A stretch of 64,000 nucleotides of DNA. Source: Clostridia bacterium. Lineage in GTDB: Bacteria > Bacillota > Clostridia > Christensenellales > UBA1242. A program made the position numbers and the translations under genes. Shown here piece by piece: positions 16,901 through 26,308 of the stretch. The stretch is taken from positions 794,738-858,737 of the forward strand of contig CAAGAD010000005.1 in the NCBI GenBank assembly GCA_900767715.1, in the 5' to 3' direction. Positions within the stretch are counted from its first letter, which is position 1. Each line of letters opens with the position of its first letter. The notes under the pieces were generated by a model. That model was not told where the DNA came from. It was given only the letters and a program-made list of their open reading frames with translations, and did no database searches.

Positions 16901-19900
16901 AAATTGCCAGCAGTGGAACTCAAATTCAACCCAAGTGTATATAACGCGAGCGATAATACCTACACAATGCCATTCATCAGTTGGAACGCCATAACCGGCG
17001 CTGACCATTACGCATTGTACATAAGGTTTGCGGACGGCAACGACGAATTGACCGACAGTCTTGGCTCAATCACGGGCACAAGTTACAGCCTTGAAAACAT
17101 CGACAAGGCGGGCGATGTGACCTTTATGGTTAGGGCTTATGGTAATAGCAACGACATTTTGTACAGCGATTTCGCCGAAATGAATATCGAACGCCTAAAT
17201 GCACCAAAACTGGTTGTCGCAAATGGCAAACTCAGTTGGGAAGGAGTTTTGAATGCCAATAGTTATCTGTTGTTCGTTCAAAACCCAGCCACCAGCGTTT
17301 ACGAACTCGTTGACGAATACGCCGGCATTGCAAGTTACGACTTTGCAGACCGCACGGCAGGCGCGTATGACGTGCGCTTGATTGCGCGCAATAGCCTATC
17401 GCAAGCCGAAATCAAATACGCGGACAGTGTAATGGCAGAGATGACTGTCACAAAACTTAACACTCCAATCAACTTCACCGTTTATGACGGCAAGTTCAAG
17501 TTTGATATGGTGACGGGCGCAGAAGGCTACGAAATTACAATCGGCAAATACAAGCACAAAATCGGCGCCGACCAAACCAGCGATTTGGAATTACATTCAA
17601 TGCTAGCCGAGCGCGTTGAGGACGCCAAACTTGTGGCGACCGCCGACGGCAAAATAACCAGTTCACCAACCACGATCAAGGTGAGAATGCTCAGCAGTCC
17701 ACTTGGTGTGAAGATGGTGGGCGGAAACATTGTTTGGGACAAAATCCAGTTGCCAGAAGGCAGTAGCGACGCAGAATACGTGGTTACCATACAAAAGGGC
17801 ACTGATGTAGAAAAGTTTGACGCGGGTGTAAACACTTCACTTGCCTTCCCAGACTTAAATTGGGGCACGGGCGAATATTACATCTACATTCAAGCCAAAT
17901 CGGGCGTCTATCTGGATAACGGCGAATTGGTTTACCAGACCATAAGCCCATACTCCACAACCTACACAGTTATCATTCAAGACTCGGTGTCCATCATTCA
18001 ATCGGTTGACGGACTTCTCAGTTGGGGAAGCATTTCCACAGCGGTTGGCTACAATGTGAAAATCGTTGACGCCAGCGGTCACGAAAACGTGGTTTATGTG
18101 ACAGACGCAAGTTTCGATATGAGCGATTATGTCGGGTTTAGAACGGTCAGCGTTATGACCAAAGGCAATGGCGAAAACATTCTAGACAGCGATTATTCTA
18201 TGCCAGTGCACGTCATCACAATGCCAAAAGTCGAAACAATCGGCTTGGTTGACGGCAAGGTAACTTTCGATGCAGTCAGCATATTTAACCGCGCTAAACT
18301 CACATTCACTAGTGTGGACAATAGCCTATTATTCTACGAATTTGATTGCTCACCAAGTTTGTTCGACGGCGCAAATAACGCTAAGACGTGGGCAAATATC
18401 GTAGAAACATTCGGTACAGATTACACCAACTGGAATTACACTAATGTATTTAACACTATTAACAATAGTTACATTCTAAATAAACAAATCAACATTCCTA
18501 AGGGCTCATATAAGTTGACTATCAAGTTGATAGGCAACACCCACGCGGGCAGTGTTGACTTGGCAAAGGGCAATATCATTGTTGCTTCCAGCCAGACCAG
18601 TGTCGCCGTAGAAATGGAAAAACTCGGCACACCAATCGTCAATGTCGATGACGGCATTATCTCTTGGGCGTCGAGTGCAAGTTATGCCGAATTGAAAACA
18701 TTCAATGTTTACGTTCAACGTGTTTACAAAGAAAATAACGAAAGTAAGACAGAAATCCACACCTTCCAAACAAATGTGGATTGGTCATACAACAACATTA
18801 GTTCAATCGACTTCAAACAAAATAGTTTCGCTTACACCGACCTAAACGGTCAGTCAAGGACAATTACTTTTGGCGAGGCGGGCGAATATAAGGTTTATGT
18901 AAGTTTGCAAGGCGACAGCACGAAATATTTGACAAGTAATGATTCAAATATTGAGAGCGTACGCATTCTTGAAGACCCAGAAATCAAACAGATTGCGGGC
19001 GAAATGACTTGGGAAACAATTCCTTATGCCACCGAGTATAGAATCGACTACACAATCAATGAATCGTCAAAATCATTGTATGTAATGGGCGACAGAATCA
19101 ACTTTGTCACAGACTTCACTGACACCAAGGGCATTACTCACACCTTCCCAGCGGGCGAGTACGATTTGAGAATCTTCGCTGTCGGCAATGGCAAAGACAT
19201 TCTCAACTCAAAATCGGGTAAGCGTTACACCAAGCGTAAACTCGACATCGCCGACGCGCAATTTACACTCACAGAAGGTTTACTTGAATGGAACATAGTA
19301 AGTAATATGGCTTACTACTATGTAGATATTGACAACGCATACACCAGCCAATACGGCGGAATCATTGTCAACGCGAACGAACCAAACGAAAGTTTGAAGT
19401 TCGACAATGTAAACAACGTGCTGACCTATGAAATCCCTACCAACCGTGTGGTCGGCATTCACAGTGTTCGCATTTACGCAATCGGCGACAACGAAAGTCT
19501 GTTGAGTTCAAGTTTCTCGAAAGTTATAACAGCCGAAAAACTTGTGGCACTTTCTACTCCGTCACTCAATGGTGGCAGATTGGAATGGCTTCCTAACGGC
19601 AACAATAGGTCGGGCTTCGATATCAAAGTGTCATTCATTGACGACGAAGGCTACACAATCAGTTTCATCAAGAACATCAACGAATCAACATTTATCTTGC
19701 CAGACAGCGTCACACTTTCAAATGGTATCGTTTACCAGTTGAACGGACGCGACTATACGGTTTGGGTCAAGGTTCGTGGCACGAGTTATCGTGAGACGGG
19801 TGGAAACTATTTCAATAGTGACTACTCGAACGAACTAGGCTTCGCAAGATATGACGACATAACCAATGTTCACACCACCAAGGGCGAATTGACTTGGACG

Positions 19901-21937
19901 GAAGTAAACAACGCCGACAACTATTACATCACAATCGGTGGACTCGAAGTTTATACTGACAACACTTTGCTTGCACAAGACAATTTGTCATCACTTGCGG
20001 GCGGTCAATATTTGGCGACTATTTGTGCAATGGGCAATCGTCAATATATGACTTCACGCATAACGACAACAAGTTATTTGACCAAGTTTGACAGTCCAAC
20101 AGGGCTCAAAACAGACGGAACAAAGATTGTCTGGGACGCAGTGGAGAACGCAACCGGTTATAGAGTGGAACTCGGCAAATTGAACGACGCTGGCGAGTAT
20201 GAAATTCAGCCTATTGAAACCACAACTGACAACAACTTCACCTTGCCTAGCAGTTATGACGGACTTACTTTCAAGGTTCGTGTAATGGCGATTTCGCTTG
20301 AAGATAATGACAATTATCTCAACAGCGAATGGTGCGAAGAATGCATTGTGAATAAGGCAGAGCCAATCAGCAATTTGCGATTTGACGATGTCAACAAGCA
20401 ATGGGTATGGACAGCGCCAGAGAGCGTGGATAAATACGTCATCAGTTATCGTCTAAACGGCAACAATACGGAAACCGAAACAATCAGCGGAGCGTACGCA
20501 TACTTCAAGCCACAAAAACTCGGTGTTTACAGTGAGTTCGGCGTGCAAGTAGCACCTCCAACCACTCAGACGACAATGCTCCTATCCGACATTGTTTACT
20601 GGGAAAGCACGGACGACCAGGGCGTCGTGTATAAACCAACCTACAATTTCAATATGTTCAATGCGGGCTACGGCACAGCAGAAAGTCCATACGAAATTGT
20701 GAGCGTGGAACAATTCATCAACATCAACTATTACAGCGACAAACATTTCATCTTGAAACGTAATATCGAATCAAGCAAAACTTATTTGAGCGCACTTGTT
20801 GGCGAGTTTACAGGCGTATTCAATGGAGATGGTAAGACTATCTCCAAGATAACCATTTCGACCGACAAATCGAACGCAGGTTTGTTCGGCATACTAACGG
20901 ACGCAACGATTAAGAATTTGACTTTGGCGAACATTAGCGTAACCAACACATCATCTAGTGCGAACTATGTCGGCGTGTTGGCGGGCAGAATCGAGAAATC
21001 AAACATCGACGCGGTGACAATCAACGCGGGAGTTGTGGCTAGCGAAATCAAGGTTCAAAGATACGCTTATGTAGGCGGTTTGGCAGGTATGATTAGTGAT
21101 AGCGTAATCAACAATATTGGTGTGAATATCACCGTCAACAATAACGTCAACAATGAAATCGCACTTGCTATTTACTCAGCAGGTTTGACCGCGATGTCAA
21201 CCAACAGCACACTCACAAGCATTAGAGTGGGCTTGATAGACCGTTCACAAGTCAACTCAACCTATCGTCTTGCAGGAATTGTCACAATGCTTGACGGCGG
21301 AACGTTGACCGATTCTTATGCAACTCTCGATAACGCGTCATCTAACTATGCAGACCATATCGGTGGTGTAGTTGAAACCAACAAGGGCACAATAGATAGT
21401 TGTTTCGCAACTGGCAAAGTGACCGTTCGCGGTATTGCAAATGCTAACTATCAGCGTAATGGCTATGCAGGCGGTTTGGTCGGCACAAACGACTCTAACG
21501 GCACAATCAAGAACTGCTATGCTCAACTCAGCATTGTGGTAACGACCAACATTTCCGCAACATCTGGTGATTATCGAGTGGTAGTTGGCGGTCTGGTTGC
21601 AGTCAACGCGGGCTTAATCGATAACTCTTGGGTTGTCATCGCCAACGGCTATGCAACACTCACCAAGAGCGCAGAAAACACAGAATGCGTAATCAATGCT
21701 TTCGTTGGCAAAAACACTACAACCTATTCACAAGAAGGTTACACTTATGGCATCAAAAACTGCTATCAATATATTGACGGTGGCGCAAATTCGGGTGGCA
21801 TCAGTCAAATGGATAGCGTGGCAAGTATGATGACAGAAGCGTTCAAGAAAACACTCAACACAAACGCTGGCAAAGACATCTACAATACAACAAACTCAGG
21901 TTTGCCAGAGTTCTTGTGGCAAAGCAAATTAATCTAA
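13967..21937 (+). CDS. Giant lipoprotein: Big2-like domain, ~23 FN3-like units, GLUG-like tail
   Basis: 2656 residues. Signal peptide with lipobox MLAGC, lipidated at Cys27, so it is tethered to the outer face of the membrane. Residues about 30-112 fit a bacterial Ig-like (Big2) domain. Residues about 115-2210 hold roughly 23 units I could count by the recurring pattern L-x-W/F-x-x-V-x-x-A-x-x-Y-x-V-x-I, followed by LDAGxYxVxVxAxGNG and a linking TKLxxP; this resembles fibronectin type III folds. The last 430 residues carry repeated G-x-L/F-G-V-L-A-G/GGLVG segments typical of GLUG-type repeats. Likely role: cell-surface adhesion or carbohydrate/protein binding; no catalytic motif is seen. It is followed by a terminator and stands alone. 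Confidence 0.85.
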   Translation: MKSLMKKIRICILAVICMIPAFMLAGCTDDVPVTAINFREERIEMLVGDSYEPQVFCSPNSASNKRYGLKSNDTTIVTASGTRLTARSKGTAIVTAVSSSESKTASIVVIVYDKSVQLGVPSDIKYDGEALTFSASENAYNFDMRLNGQIIHLGNTNTYRNFDAGRVNTVEIMAVGNGRATISSAFSEEYKFFQIAQPTNLRVENGVLTFDAVENVSKYKITLKTDNNEDAEQIVDTNSLNLSNLIESGKEYNISVKALKDGYTNENLDKNVEIFASRESASIVVSKSNAPTNLRIDKNKLIFDNAVRQSTFELEIYSGSNQVLTTQFNEDFYDLSALDAGEYSIKVRQKTTGTNALFSDWSIPLVATKLVSPTVTIADGVVKISAVTDAVGYNVVVNGAVIDIRDASEFVLGSSFGVGAYTIGAQAYGDAQTIISNVSTTISATKLATPRNLALNNYVLSFDDVNDSASFKLTVSADLASEVKVNDIIDVEGNSYTFAPSYFAETTKTDTYRLQLQAYKTGNYLLSEKTEIYLVYKLATPQNVNLTDEKITIENEKINIVAVESTIGYKIEFYLADTNVLVDEKAFTPPQTYSDLPALDAGKYSVKIMATGNNANVLDSGIVQLDDIDVLAIPTTRAESNAIIWNAVEKATGYFITRDEVLDDKLITDLSYNIDLLEAGVYNFKIRAYGDGQKIISSKYSESPLVITKLSQPTDLDYQNGKLTWSAVEGATAYDVCYKNEETDNIDSFRVGTNSYDIDFASKLAGSYNYYVIALGNSNTVFDSKPSQDITIVKQAKATDLRLEGNTVKWNYDIDSTYELVVNGIVIDDLTNGAFDLIKDYLPIANFETAQEYTITLITKGESRKLVADGLVVKVDSDPTDSLVITKLAQTTDVSLSSGVLKWKINTSAVSYSLVVDGNVLIENVATNENNDAGYQTYDLNASLTAGEHTVAIIANGNGVNSFDSNASNYLASEIRLTKLPAVELKFNPSVYNASDNTYTMPFISWNAITGADHYALYIRFADGNDELTDSLGSITGTSYSLENIDKAGDVTFMVRAYGNSNDILYSDFAEMNIERLNAPKLVVANGKLSWEGVLNANSYLLFVQNPATSVYELVDEYAGIASYDFADRTAGAYDVRLIARNSLSQAEIKYADSVMAEMTVTKLNTPINFTVYDGKFKFDMVTGAEGYEITIGKYKHKIGADQTSDLELHSMLAERVEDAKLVATADGKITSSPTTIKVRMLSSPLGVKMVGGNIVWDKIQLPEGSSDAEYVVTIQKGTDVEKFDAGVNTSLAFPDLNWGTGEYYIYIQAKSGVYLDNGELVYQTISPYSTTYTVIIQDSVSIIQSVDGLLSWGSISTAVGYNVKIVDASGHENVVYVTDASFDMSDYVGFRTVSVMTKGNGENILDSDYSMPVHVITMPKVETIGLVDGKVTFDAVSIFNRAKLTFTSVDNSLLFYEFDCSPSLFDGANNAKTWANIVETFGTDYTNWNYTNVFNTINNSYILNKQINIPKGSYKLTIKLIGNTHAGSVDLAKGNIIVASSQTSVAVEMEKLGTPIVNVDDGIISWASSASYAELKTFNVYVQRVYKENNESKTEIHTFQTNVDWSYNNISSIDFKQNSFAYTDLNGQSRTITFGEAGEYKVYVSLQGDSTKYLTSNDSNIESVRILEDPEIKQIAGEMTWETIPYATEYRIDYTINESSKSLYVMGDRINFVTDFTDTKGITHTFPAGEYDLRIFAVGNGKDILNSKSGKRYTKRKLDIADAQFTLTEGLLEWNIVSNMAYYYVDIDNAYTSQYGGIIVNANEPNESLKFDNVNNVLTYEIPTNRVVGIHSVRIYAIGDNESLLSSSFSKVITAEKLVALSTPSLNGGRLEWLPNGNNRSGFDIKVSFIDDEGYTISFIKNINESTFILPDSVTLSNGIVYQLNGRDYTVWVKVRGTSYRETGGNYFNSDYSNELGFARYDDITNVHTTKGELTWTEVNNADNYYITIGGLEVYTDNTLLAQDNLSSLAGGQYLATICAMGNRQYMTSRITTTSYLTKFDSPTGLKTDGTKIVWDAVENATGYRVELGKLNDAGEYEIQPIETTTDNNFTLPSSYDGLTFKVRVMAISLEDNDNYLNSEWCEECIVNKAEPISNLRFDDVNKQWVWTAPESVDKYVISYRLNGNNTETETISGAYAYFKPQKLGVYSEFGVQVAPPTTQTTMLLSDIVYWESTDDQGVVYKPTYNFNMFNAGYGTAESPYEIVSVEQFININYYSDKHFILKRNIESSKTYLSALVGEFTGVFNGDGKTISKITISTDKSNAGLFGILTDATIKNLTLANISVTNTSSSANYVGVLAGRIEKSNIDAVTINAGVVASEIKVQRYAYVGGLAGMISDSVINNIGVNITVNNNVNNEIALAIYSAGLTAMSTNSTLTSIRVGLIDRSQVNSTYRLAGIVTMLDGGTLTDSYATLDNASSNYADHIGGVVETNKGTIDSCFATGKVTVRGIANANYQRNGYAGGLVGTNDSNGTIKNCYAQLSIVVTTNISATSGDYRVVVGGLVAVNAGLIDNSWVVIANGYATLTKSAENTECVINAFVGKNTTTYSQEGYTYGIKNCYQYIDGGANSGGISQMDSVASMMTEAFKKTLNTNAGKDIYNTTNSGLPEFLWQSKLI

Positions 21938-21940
21938 AAC

Positions 21941-21973
21941 CAAACCAACCCGTAAACTCGGGTTGGTGGTTTT
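21941..21973 (+). terminator. Terminator-like hairpin after the giant lipoprotein gene
   Basis: CCAACCCG and CGGGTTGG arms around TAAACT, extended by AAA/TTT-type pairing. The stem is strong but the T-run is short (TTTT). Confidence 0.7.
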
Positions 21974-22029
21974 GGGCTTTATACATATAAAATAAAAAGT
22001 TGAAAATACTAAATTAAAAGCGAGCAAAT

Positions 22030-22590
22030 ATGGATTATAGTTATCAAAACTATCGCGACAACGAAATCAATCTACCTAAAATGTTGAGCGACTGCTTATG
22101 GATTATTGTCAAAGCCGTGGTATTCACCTTGGCTTTGCTAGTGCTTTTTGGCTTAGTTTTTGGCTATAAGCCATATCTGGTCATTAGCGGAAGTATGACA
22201 CCTACGCTTATCGAGAACCGCGACATCGTAATCGTGAAGAAGATTGATTACGACAAATACCAAATTGGCGACATCATCACCTTTACCAAAGACGACGGCA
22301 AAACAATGTGCACGCACCGCATTGTCACAATCGACTTTGACGAAGACGGCCATCGCACAGGCATCAACACGCAAGGCGACTGGAAAGACAATTCGCCTGA
22401 CAACAATCATCTCACCGACGACCAAATCGTAGGCAAAGTGGTGGCAATCTATCGTGAATGGGGCGCGGTATATTTCTTTATTCGCAACAATTTATATCTC
22501 TGCATAGCACTCGTGCTTACCATATATATGGGGGTTACCTTGCTGGAAGCCAATTACGAATATTTGAAAAAACCGGTCAAATTTGAATAA
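22030..22590 (+). CDS. sipW: SipW-type signal peptidase I
   Basis: Cuts signal peptides from exported proteins. 186 residues with a membrane segment near 25-45 and another near 155-175. The catalytic serine is S55 in SGSMTPTL, and H96 in CTHRI takes the place of lysine, giving the Ser-His arrangement of the ER/SipW class rather than the Ser-Lys type. A conserved GD-containing segment (TQGDWKDNSPD) follows. In Bacillus, SipW matures TasA and TapA; here the three downstream genes encode TasA-like candidates, so it is probably dedicated to them. No good ribosome site is seen before the ATG. Confidence 0.88.
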   Translation: MDYSYQNYRDNEINLPKMLSDCLWIIVKAVVFTLALLVLFGLVFGYKPYLVISGSMTPTLIENRDIVIVKKIDYDKYQIGDIITFTKDDGKTMCTHRIVTIDFDEDGHRTGINTQGDWKDNSPDNNHLTDDQIVGKVVAIYREWGAVYFFIRNNLYLCIALVLTIYMGVTLLEANYEYLKKPVKFE

Positions 22591-22596
22591 TATCGC

Positions 22597-22626
22597 TTTA
22601 CAATTTTATGTCTTATTTTGTAGAAT
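22597..22626 (+). promoter_or_regulatory. Promoter of the TasA-like gene cluster
   Basis: TTTACA, 18-bp spacer, TAGAAT, followed by AAGGAAGGAC at the right distance from the 22644 ATG. The three secreted genes can therefore be transcribed apart from sipW. Confidence 0.65.
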
Positions 22627-22643
22627 AGATATAAGGAAGGACT

Positions 22644-25064
22644 ATGCACACATCAAGCAAAAGGAACAATAGGCTATTATCAATACTATTGATGGTTATG
22701 GCAATAGTGCTTCTTTTGGGTGGACTAGGCTTCACTTTGGCGGGCAAACGCACAAGTTTTGTGACGAAAAAGGCCTCCAATACGACCTACACCAATGCAA
22801 GCACCAAGACATTTTTGGATAACTCTACACTTGAATATCCTATCGATTACAAAATCGGTTCGGTAGCAAGACAGATTTCGGCTTATACCTACTCAACCAC
22901 TGCGCAATATTTGGCGTATAGCGTAAGTTTTAGATATGTCACGGTAACCGCCAGCACGGGCGCTGCGACCAATGCGAACAAGGCGGTCAACAATATCAAT
23001 ATCATTCCATTCATTGACAGAGATTGGTATTTTGACCAGAATCATTCCATTCTGTATAGACGTTCGGCATTGCAAGCCACCAGTTCGACTAAAAAAGCAA
23101 TGACTACAATCTTAACCGGTGTTGAATTCTTCGACAACACCAACGGCGTATATTATTCGGGTTGCAAATTGCAAATCATTCTCACGCCAACCACATATAG
23201 TTCATCGGCAATTCCAACAAACGGGGTTACGGTTTATAATGTTTCAACCAATGTAAACTATGCAATCGGCTCATTCCGCACACCAATCTATGTGCGCAAC
23301 AATAGTTCGTCTGCACAAGGATTGACATTCACGGTTGACGCCGGTTGGTACAATTCTTCTGACACAGCAGTTTCTGGCTTGCCAAGGAACAAAATTAAAC
23401 TAAATTTGAGCAACAACTATTTCACAGGCTACAATGGTGGGAATAATACTGAATCAAACAGCAGTCTTTACACTTCGTCTTACGCTCCATCTGGCAATGC
23501 AAATGCAAATGAAATCACCGATTCGGACGCATTGCAATATGGCGGTAGTTACACATACAGATGTAATGTTCTGGCTGGCGAAATTGTTCCAATCATTGAT
23601 AGCATTGAAATCATCAATGTCAACTGGACGGGTAATGGCGAATCAGATTACGCTGGTACTCACGTGAAGATTTCACTCGGCAGTTGTTCACTAACCACTT
23701 TGTCTAGCCCAAAAACAAGTTTGACAGGTGGCACGACTTATAATGTCACTAACGGCGCTACCGTTCTGCCAATTGATTTGACAGGTGTGACAAGTGGTTG
23801 CACTCTCGAAAGAAGCGCCGTATATTCTACTTTGGCAGATACGACATTATCAGTTAGTTACAATTACTATATCGCTTATTGGGTGCAATACATCAGTGGT
23901 AATAGCAGCGATAGTACTAATACTTATGATATCGTTGCGGGTGAATATGCAGTCTTGCCAGTGACAAAGGGCGTGTCAGTTGCCAAACGTCAAGGGCAGG
24001 CTTGGAGTGATAACAATTACAAACAAAGTCTTACAAAGGGCAGAACAGTATCGCTCTTTGATACAGTGACCATTGCTTCAACGATGACTGTGAACGGCAC
24101 CAGCGTAACAGTCAATTCCAGTCTTGCTACTGCACTCAAAAATATCAAAGTAAGCAGTAGTACAAACACTTACACAGATTCATTCGGCATTTCGGGACGT
24201 ATCGTTCCTAGCAGTTATACTCCACGTTGTTATTTGATAATAAAACCTACTATCACAACCAATTCCAGTGCGTCAACAGCCACTGACTTTGCAAGTGAAG
24301 TTTTGATTTCACAATCAGCAATGAGTATTAGTACATCTGCCGTGCCATACACTGTGGCAATCAAAAATACTTCAACACTAGTTTATTCATCGGCAATAAT
24401 CACTCTTACAGGTATAAATATAAATTCATTCACATTAGGGCTCAATACTGGTTGGAGTTGGAATGGAAACCAAGGACAACTTACCTATTCTGGCGCGATT
24501 AAACCAGGACAGACAGTGGTAGCAGTCGGCAGTGCGACTGGCTCATCAAGTGCGATTAACTATGGTACTGCAAGTATGACAACCAGTTCAAGCGAAACGA
24601 TTGACAACGTCGTAGTCATTGACGAAACTCAAACCAAGGGCGTTTATATGCAAAACGCCACTACTGGCATCAACTACACGGGCGATGCAAATAGTTCGAC
24701 CAAGAAAATTCACATTATCAACACATCATCGAACATGTATTATATTCGTGTGATGATTGCACCAAAATATATGAAAGCGGGCGCAACTGGAACGGGAACA
24801 CTTACATTCACAGCCACCGACTACACCAAGTTGTCGGGCGCACACACCTATTACTACAACAAAATACTTCTTCCGGGTCAAGAAATTGAACTTGGCGGAG
24901 TGACAATCACTGCCAACTCTAGCAACACGGGCACAAGCGTGATTTACAACCCAACCGTTGCTTCATCAGTGGTAAGCACGACGTCGTTTGCTGTGCCATC
25001 TGGCTGGGACGCATCTTCGATGTCCAAGGTTCAAAGTTTCTACAGAATCGTATTCCAAAAATAA
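22644..25064 (+). CDS. Large secreted protein of the SipW locus (TasA-like domains)
   Basis: 806 residues. An N-terminal hydrophobic segment (about 12-33) is followed by LAGKRTSF, a likely SipW-type signal. The remainder is very rich in Ser, Thr, Asn and Tyr, with almost no Cys and no membrane anchor at the C-terminus. Several short units resemble the two smaller neighbours, for example IHIINTSSNMYYIRVMIAPKY (written here to 20 residues or fewer as IINTSSNMYYIRVMI) against IKNVESSTIYVRVRF in the 25703 gene. This suggests a beta-sandwich related to the TasA/camelysin type repeated along the chain. Likely a fibre or matrix protein; no enzyme motif is seen. Confidence 0.6.
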   Translation: MHTSSKRNNRLLSILLMVMAIVLLLGGLGFTLAGKRTSFVTKKASNTTYTNASTKTFLDNSTLEYPIDYKIGSVARQISAYTYSTTAQYLAYSVSFRYVTVTASTGAATNANKAVNNINIIPFIDRDWYFDQNHSILYRRSALQATSSTKKAMTTILTGVEFFDNTNGVYYSGCKLQIILTPTTYSSSAIPTNGVTVYNVSTNVNYAIGSFRTPIYVRNNSSSAQGLTFTVDAGWYNSSDTAVSGLPRNKIKLNLSNNYFTGYNGGNNTESNSSLYTSSYAPSGNANANEITDSDALQYGGSYTYRCNVLAGEIVPIIDSIEIINVNWTGNGESDYAGTHVKISLGSCSLTTLSSPKTSLTGGTTYNVTNGATVLPIDLTGVTSGCTLERSAVYSTLADTTLSVSYNYYIAYWVQYISGNSSDSTNTYDIVAGEYAVLPVTKGVSVAKRQGQAWSDNNYKQSLTKGRTVSLFDTVTIASTMTVNGTSVTVNSSLATALKNIKVSSSTNTYTDSFGISGRIVPSSYTPRCYLIIKPTITTNSSASTATDFASEVLISQSAMSISTSAVPYTVAIKNTSTLVYSSAIITLTGININSFTLGLNTGWSWNGNQGQLTYSGAIKPGQTVVAVGSATGSSSAINYGTASMTTSSSETIDNVVVIDETQTKGVYMQNATTGINYTGDANSSTKKIHIINTSSNMYYIRVMIAPKYMKAGATGTGTLTFTATDYTKLSGAHTYYYNKILLPGQEIELGGVTITANSSNTGTSVIYNPTVASSVVSTTSFAVPSGWDASSMSKVQSFYRIVFQK

Positions 25065-25074
25065 AGGGTAAAAG

Positions 25075-25686
25075 ATGAGAGATAGTAAAAACAAAGCAAG
25101 GTTTGTTAGCGTATTCACATTGACAATGTGCTTTGTTTTGGCACTCATAATTTTACCTGTGACATACGCATATTTGACTAAGCACAAATATGTCGGCGGA
25201 GCAATTACGGTTGCCACAATTAGCCTAGACGCGCAGAACTCGTCTAGCACAACGATTGTTGGCAAAACTGTTACACTAGGCGAGGCTGATTCCAGCGATA
25301 TCTACAATTATACTGCCAAGGTAAAAAACACCGGTAGTGCAAGCGTAATTATTAGATTTTATGTTGGACTCATCAATAGTTCGGGCGCTGTGGTAAAGAC
25401 CACCGCAATCGAACCAGTGCTTGCAGATAGTTCAAATTACACTTGGGTTGGTGATGGAAGCGGTTACTACTATTTATCAACAACGGCGGGCAAAAGATTG
25501 ACCGTTGCGCATAACGGCACGTACAATATGCTCACAGGCTTCCAAATCAACGATCCATCGGGCACATTAGATAGCAGTATCGATAGTGACGGCAATGTTA
25601 CATTCGGCTTGCAAATACAAGCCGTGCAATACAATATCGGTTCTAGCCTTTCTAGCGTTTGGACGAACATTCCATCGAACTGGTAA
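25075..25686 (+). CDS. TasA-like secreted protein 1
   Basis: 203 residues. N-terminal hydrophobic segment followed by TYAYLTKHKYVGGAIT, which fits the SipW-dependent signal pattern (T-x-A-x-(F/L)-x-D/T after the membrane core). The mature part begins with a strand (TVATISLDAQ) and has an AKVKNTGSASVIIRFYV segment like TasA-family beta-sandwiches. The ribosome site AAAGGG lies in the 10-bp gap after the 22644 gene, so the two are co-transcribed. Probably a structural subunit of an extracellular fibre. Confidence 0.6.
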   Translation: MRDSKNKARFVSVFTLTMCFVLALIILPVTYAYLTKHKYVGGAITVATISLDAQNSSSTTIVGKTVTLGEADSSDIYNYTAKVKNTGSASVIIRFYVGLINSSGAVVKTTAIEPVLADSSNYTWVGDGSGYYYLSTTAGKRLTVAHNGTYNMLTGFQINDPSGTLDSSIDSDGNVTFGLQIQAVQYNIGSSLSSVWTNIPSNW

Positions 25687-25702
25687 TTAAAAGGAGTAGC
25701 AG

Positions 25703-26275
25703 ATGAAAACAAAGAATATTCTTGGCAAAGTGTTCACATTAGTTGCTTTTGTTTTCGTGTGCATAATTGCTATTAGTTCGACGAGTGCCTGGCTAACAAC
25801 CAATCCAAACAAAACCACATTTGTCATCACTTATGGTGAAGTAAACTTCCAGTTGGTAGGTAATAGCACGGTGGCGGGTTATTCCACCTCCGCGAGCGAC
25901 ATTATCGCTGACTCAAAGACGCCTAGCAATGACAAAGGCTTTATGTTGCCAACTAGCATTAACAGGAATGGTACATACAATCAAAGATTCGCAATCAAAA
26001 ATGTGGAAAGTTCAACAATCTACGTTCGCGTAAGATTTACCACATATTTGAACGACTCAACGACGGCAGCCGTTTTCGCTCAGTCGTTGACTCCAAATAC
26101 AAGTTGGACATACAATTCATCTAGCAACTATTATTCAGCAACAATCTCAGCAAGTACGACCACCAACATTTGTACTCAAATGAAAGTTGGCTCGATTGCA
26201 AATAGCACTTTTGTAAGACTGAAAATCGAGATAGAAGCAGCCTCTGCAGCCAATAAGTTTACTAGTTTAGTTTAA
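25703..26275 (+). CDS. TasA-like secreted protein 2
   Basis: 190 residues. Hydrophobic segment followed by STSAWLTTNPNKTTFVITYG, the same signal layout as the preceding gene. The mature part has AIKNVESSTIYVRVRF, matching the strands of its neighbours. Ser/Thr/Asn-rich, no Cys and no C-terminal anchor. AAAAGGAG lies before the ATG, 16 bp after the upstream stop. It is the last gene of the cluster before a bidirectional terminator. Confidence 0.6.
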   Translation: MKTKNILGKVFTLVAFVFVCIIAISSTSAWLTTNPNKTTFVITYGEVNFQLVGNSTVAGYSTSASDIIADSKTPSNDKGFMLPTSINRNGTYNQRFAIKNVESSTIYVRVRFTTYLNDSTTAAVFAQSLTPNTSWTYNSSSNYYSATISASTTTNICTQMKVGSIANSTFVRLKIEIEAASAANKFTSLV

Positions 26276-26308
26276 AAAAAATATATGGAATTAACCATAT
26301 ATTTTTTA
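26274..26308. terminator. Bidirectional terminator between the SipW locus and dut
   Basis: ATATATGG and CCATATAT arms around AATTAA, flanked by A-run and T-run, so it can serve both convergent genes. It touches the dut stop codon. Confidence 0.8.

Noticed and set aside
22153..22425. Antisense and shifted frames within the SipW gene
   Set aside because: The signal peptidase frame has its catalytic motifs and continuous membrane segments; the others have no start signal.
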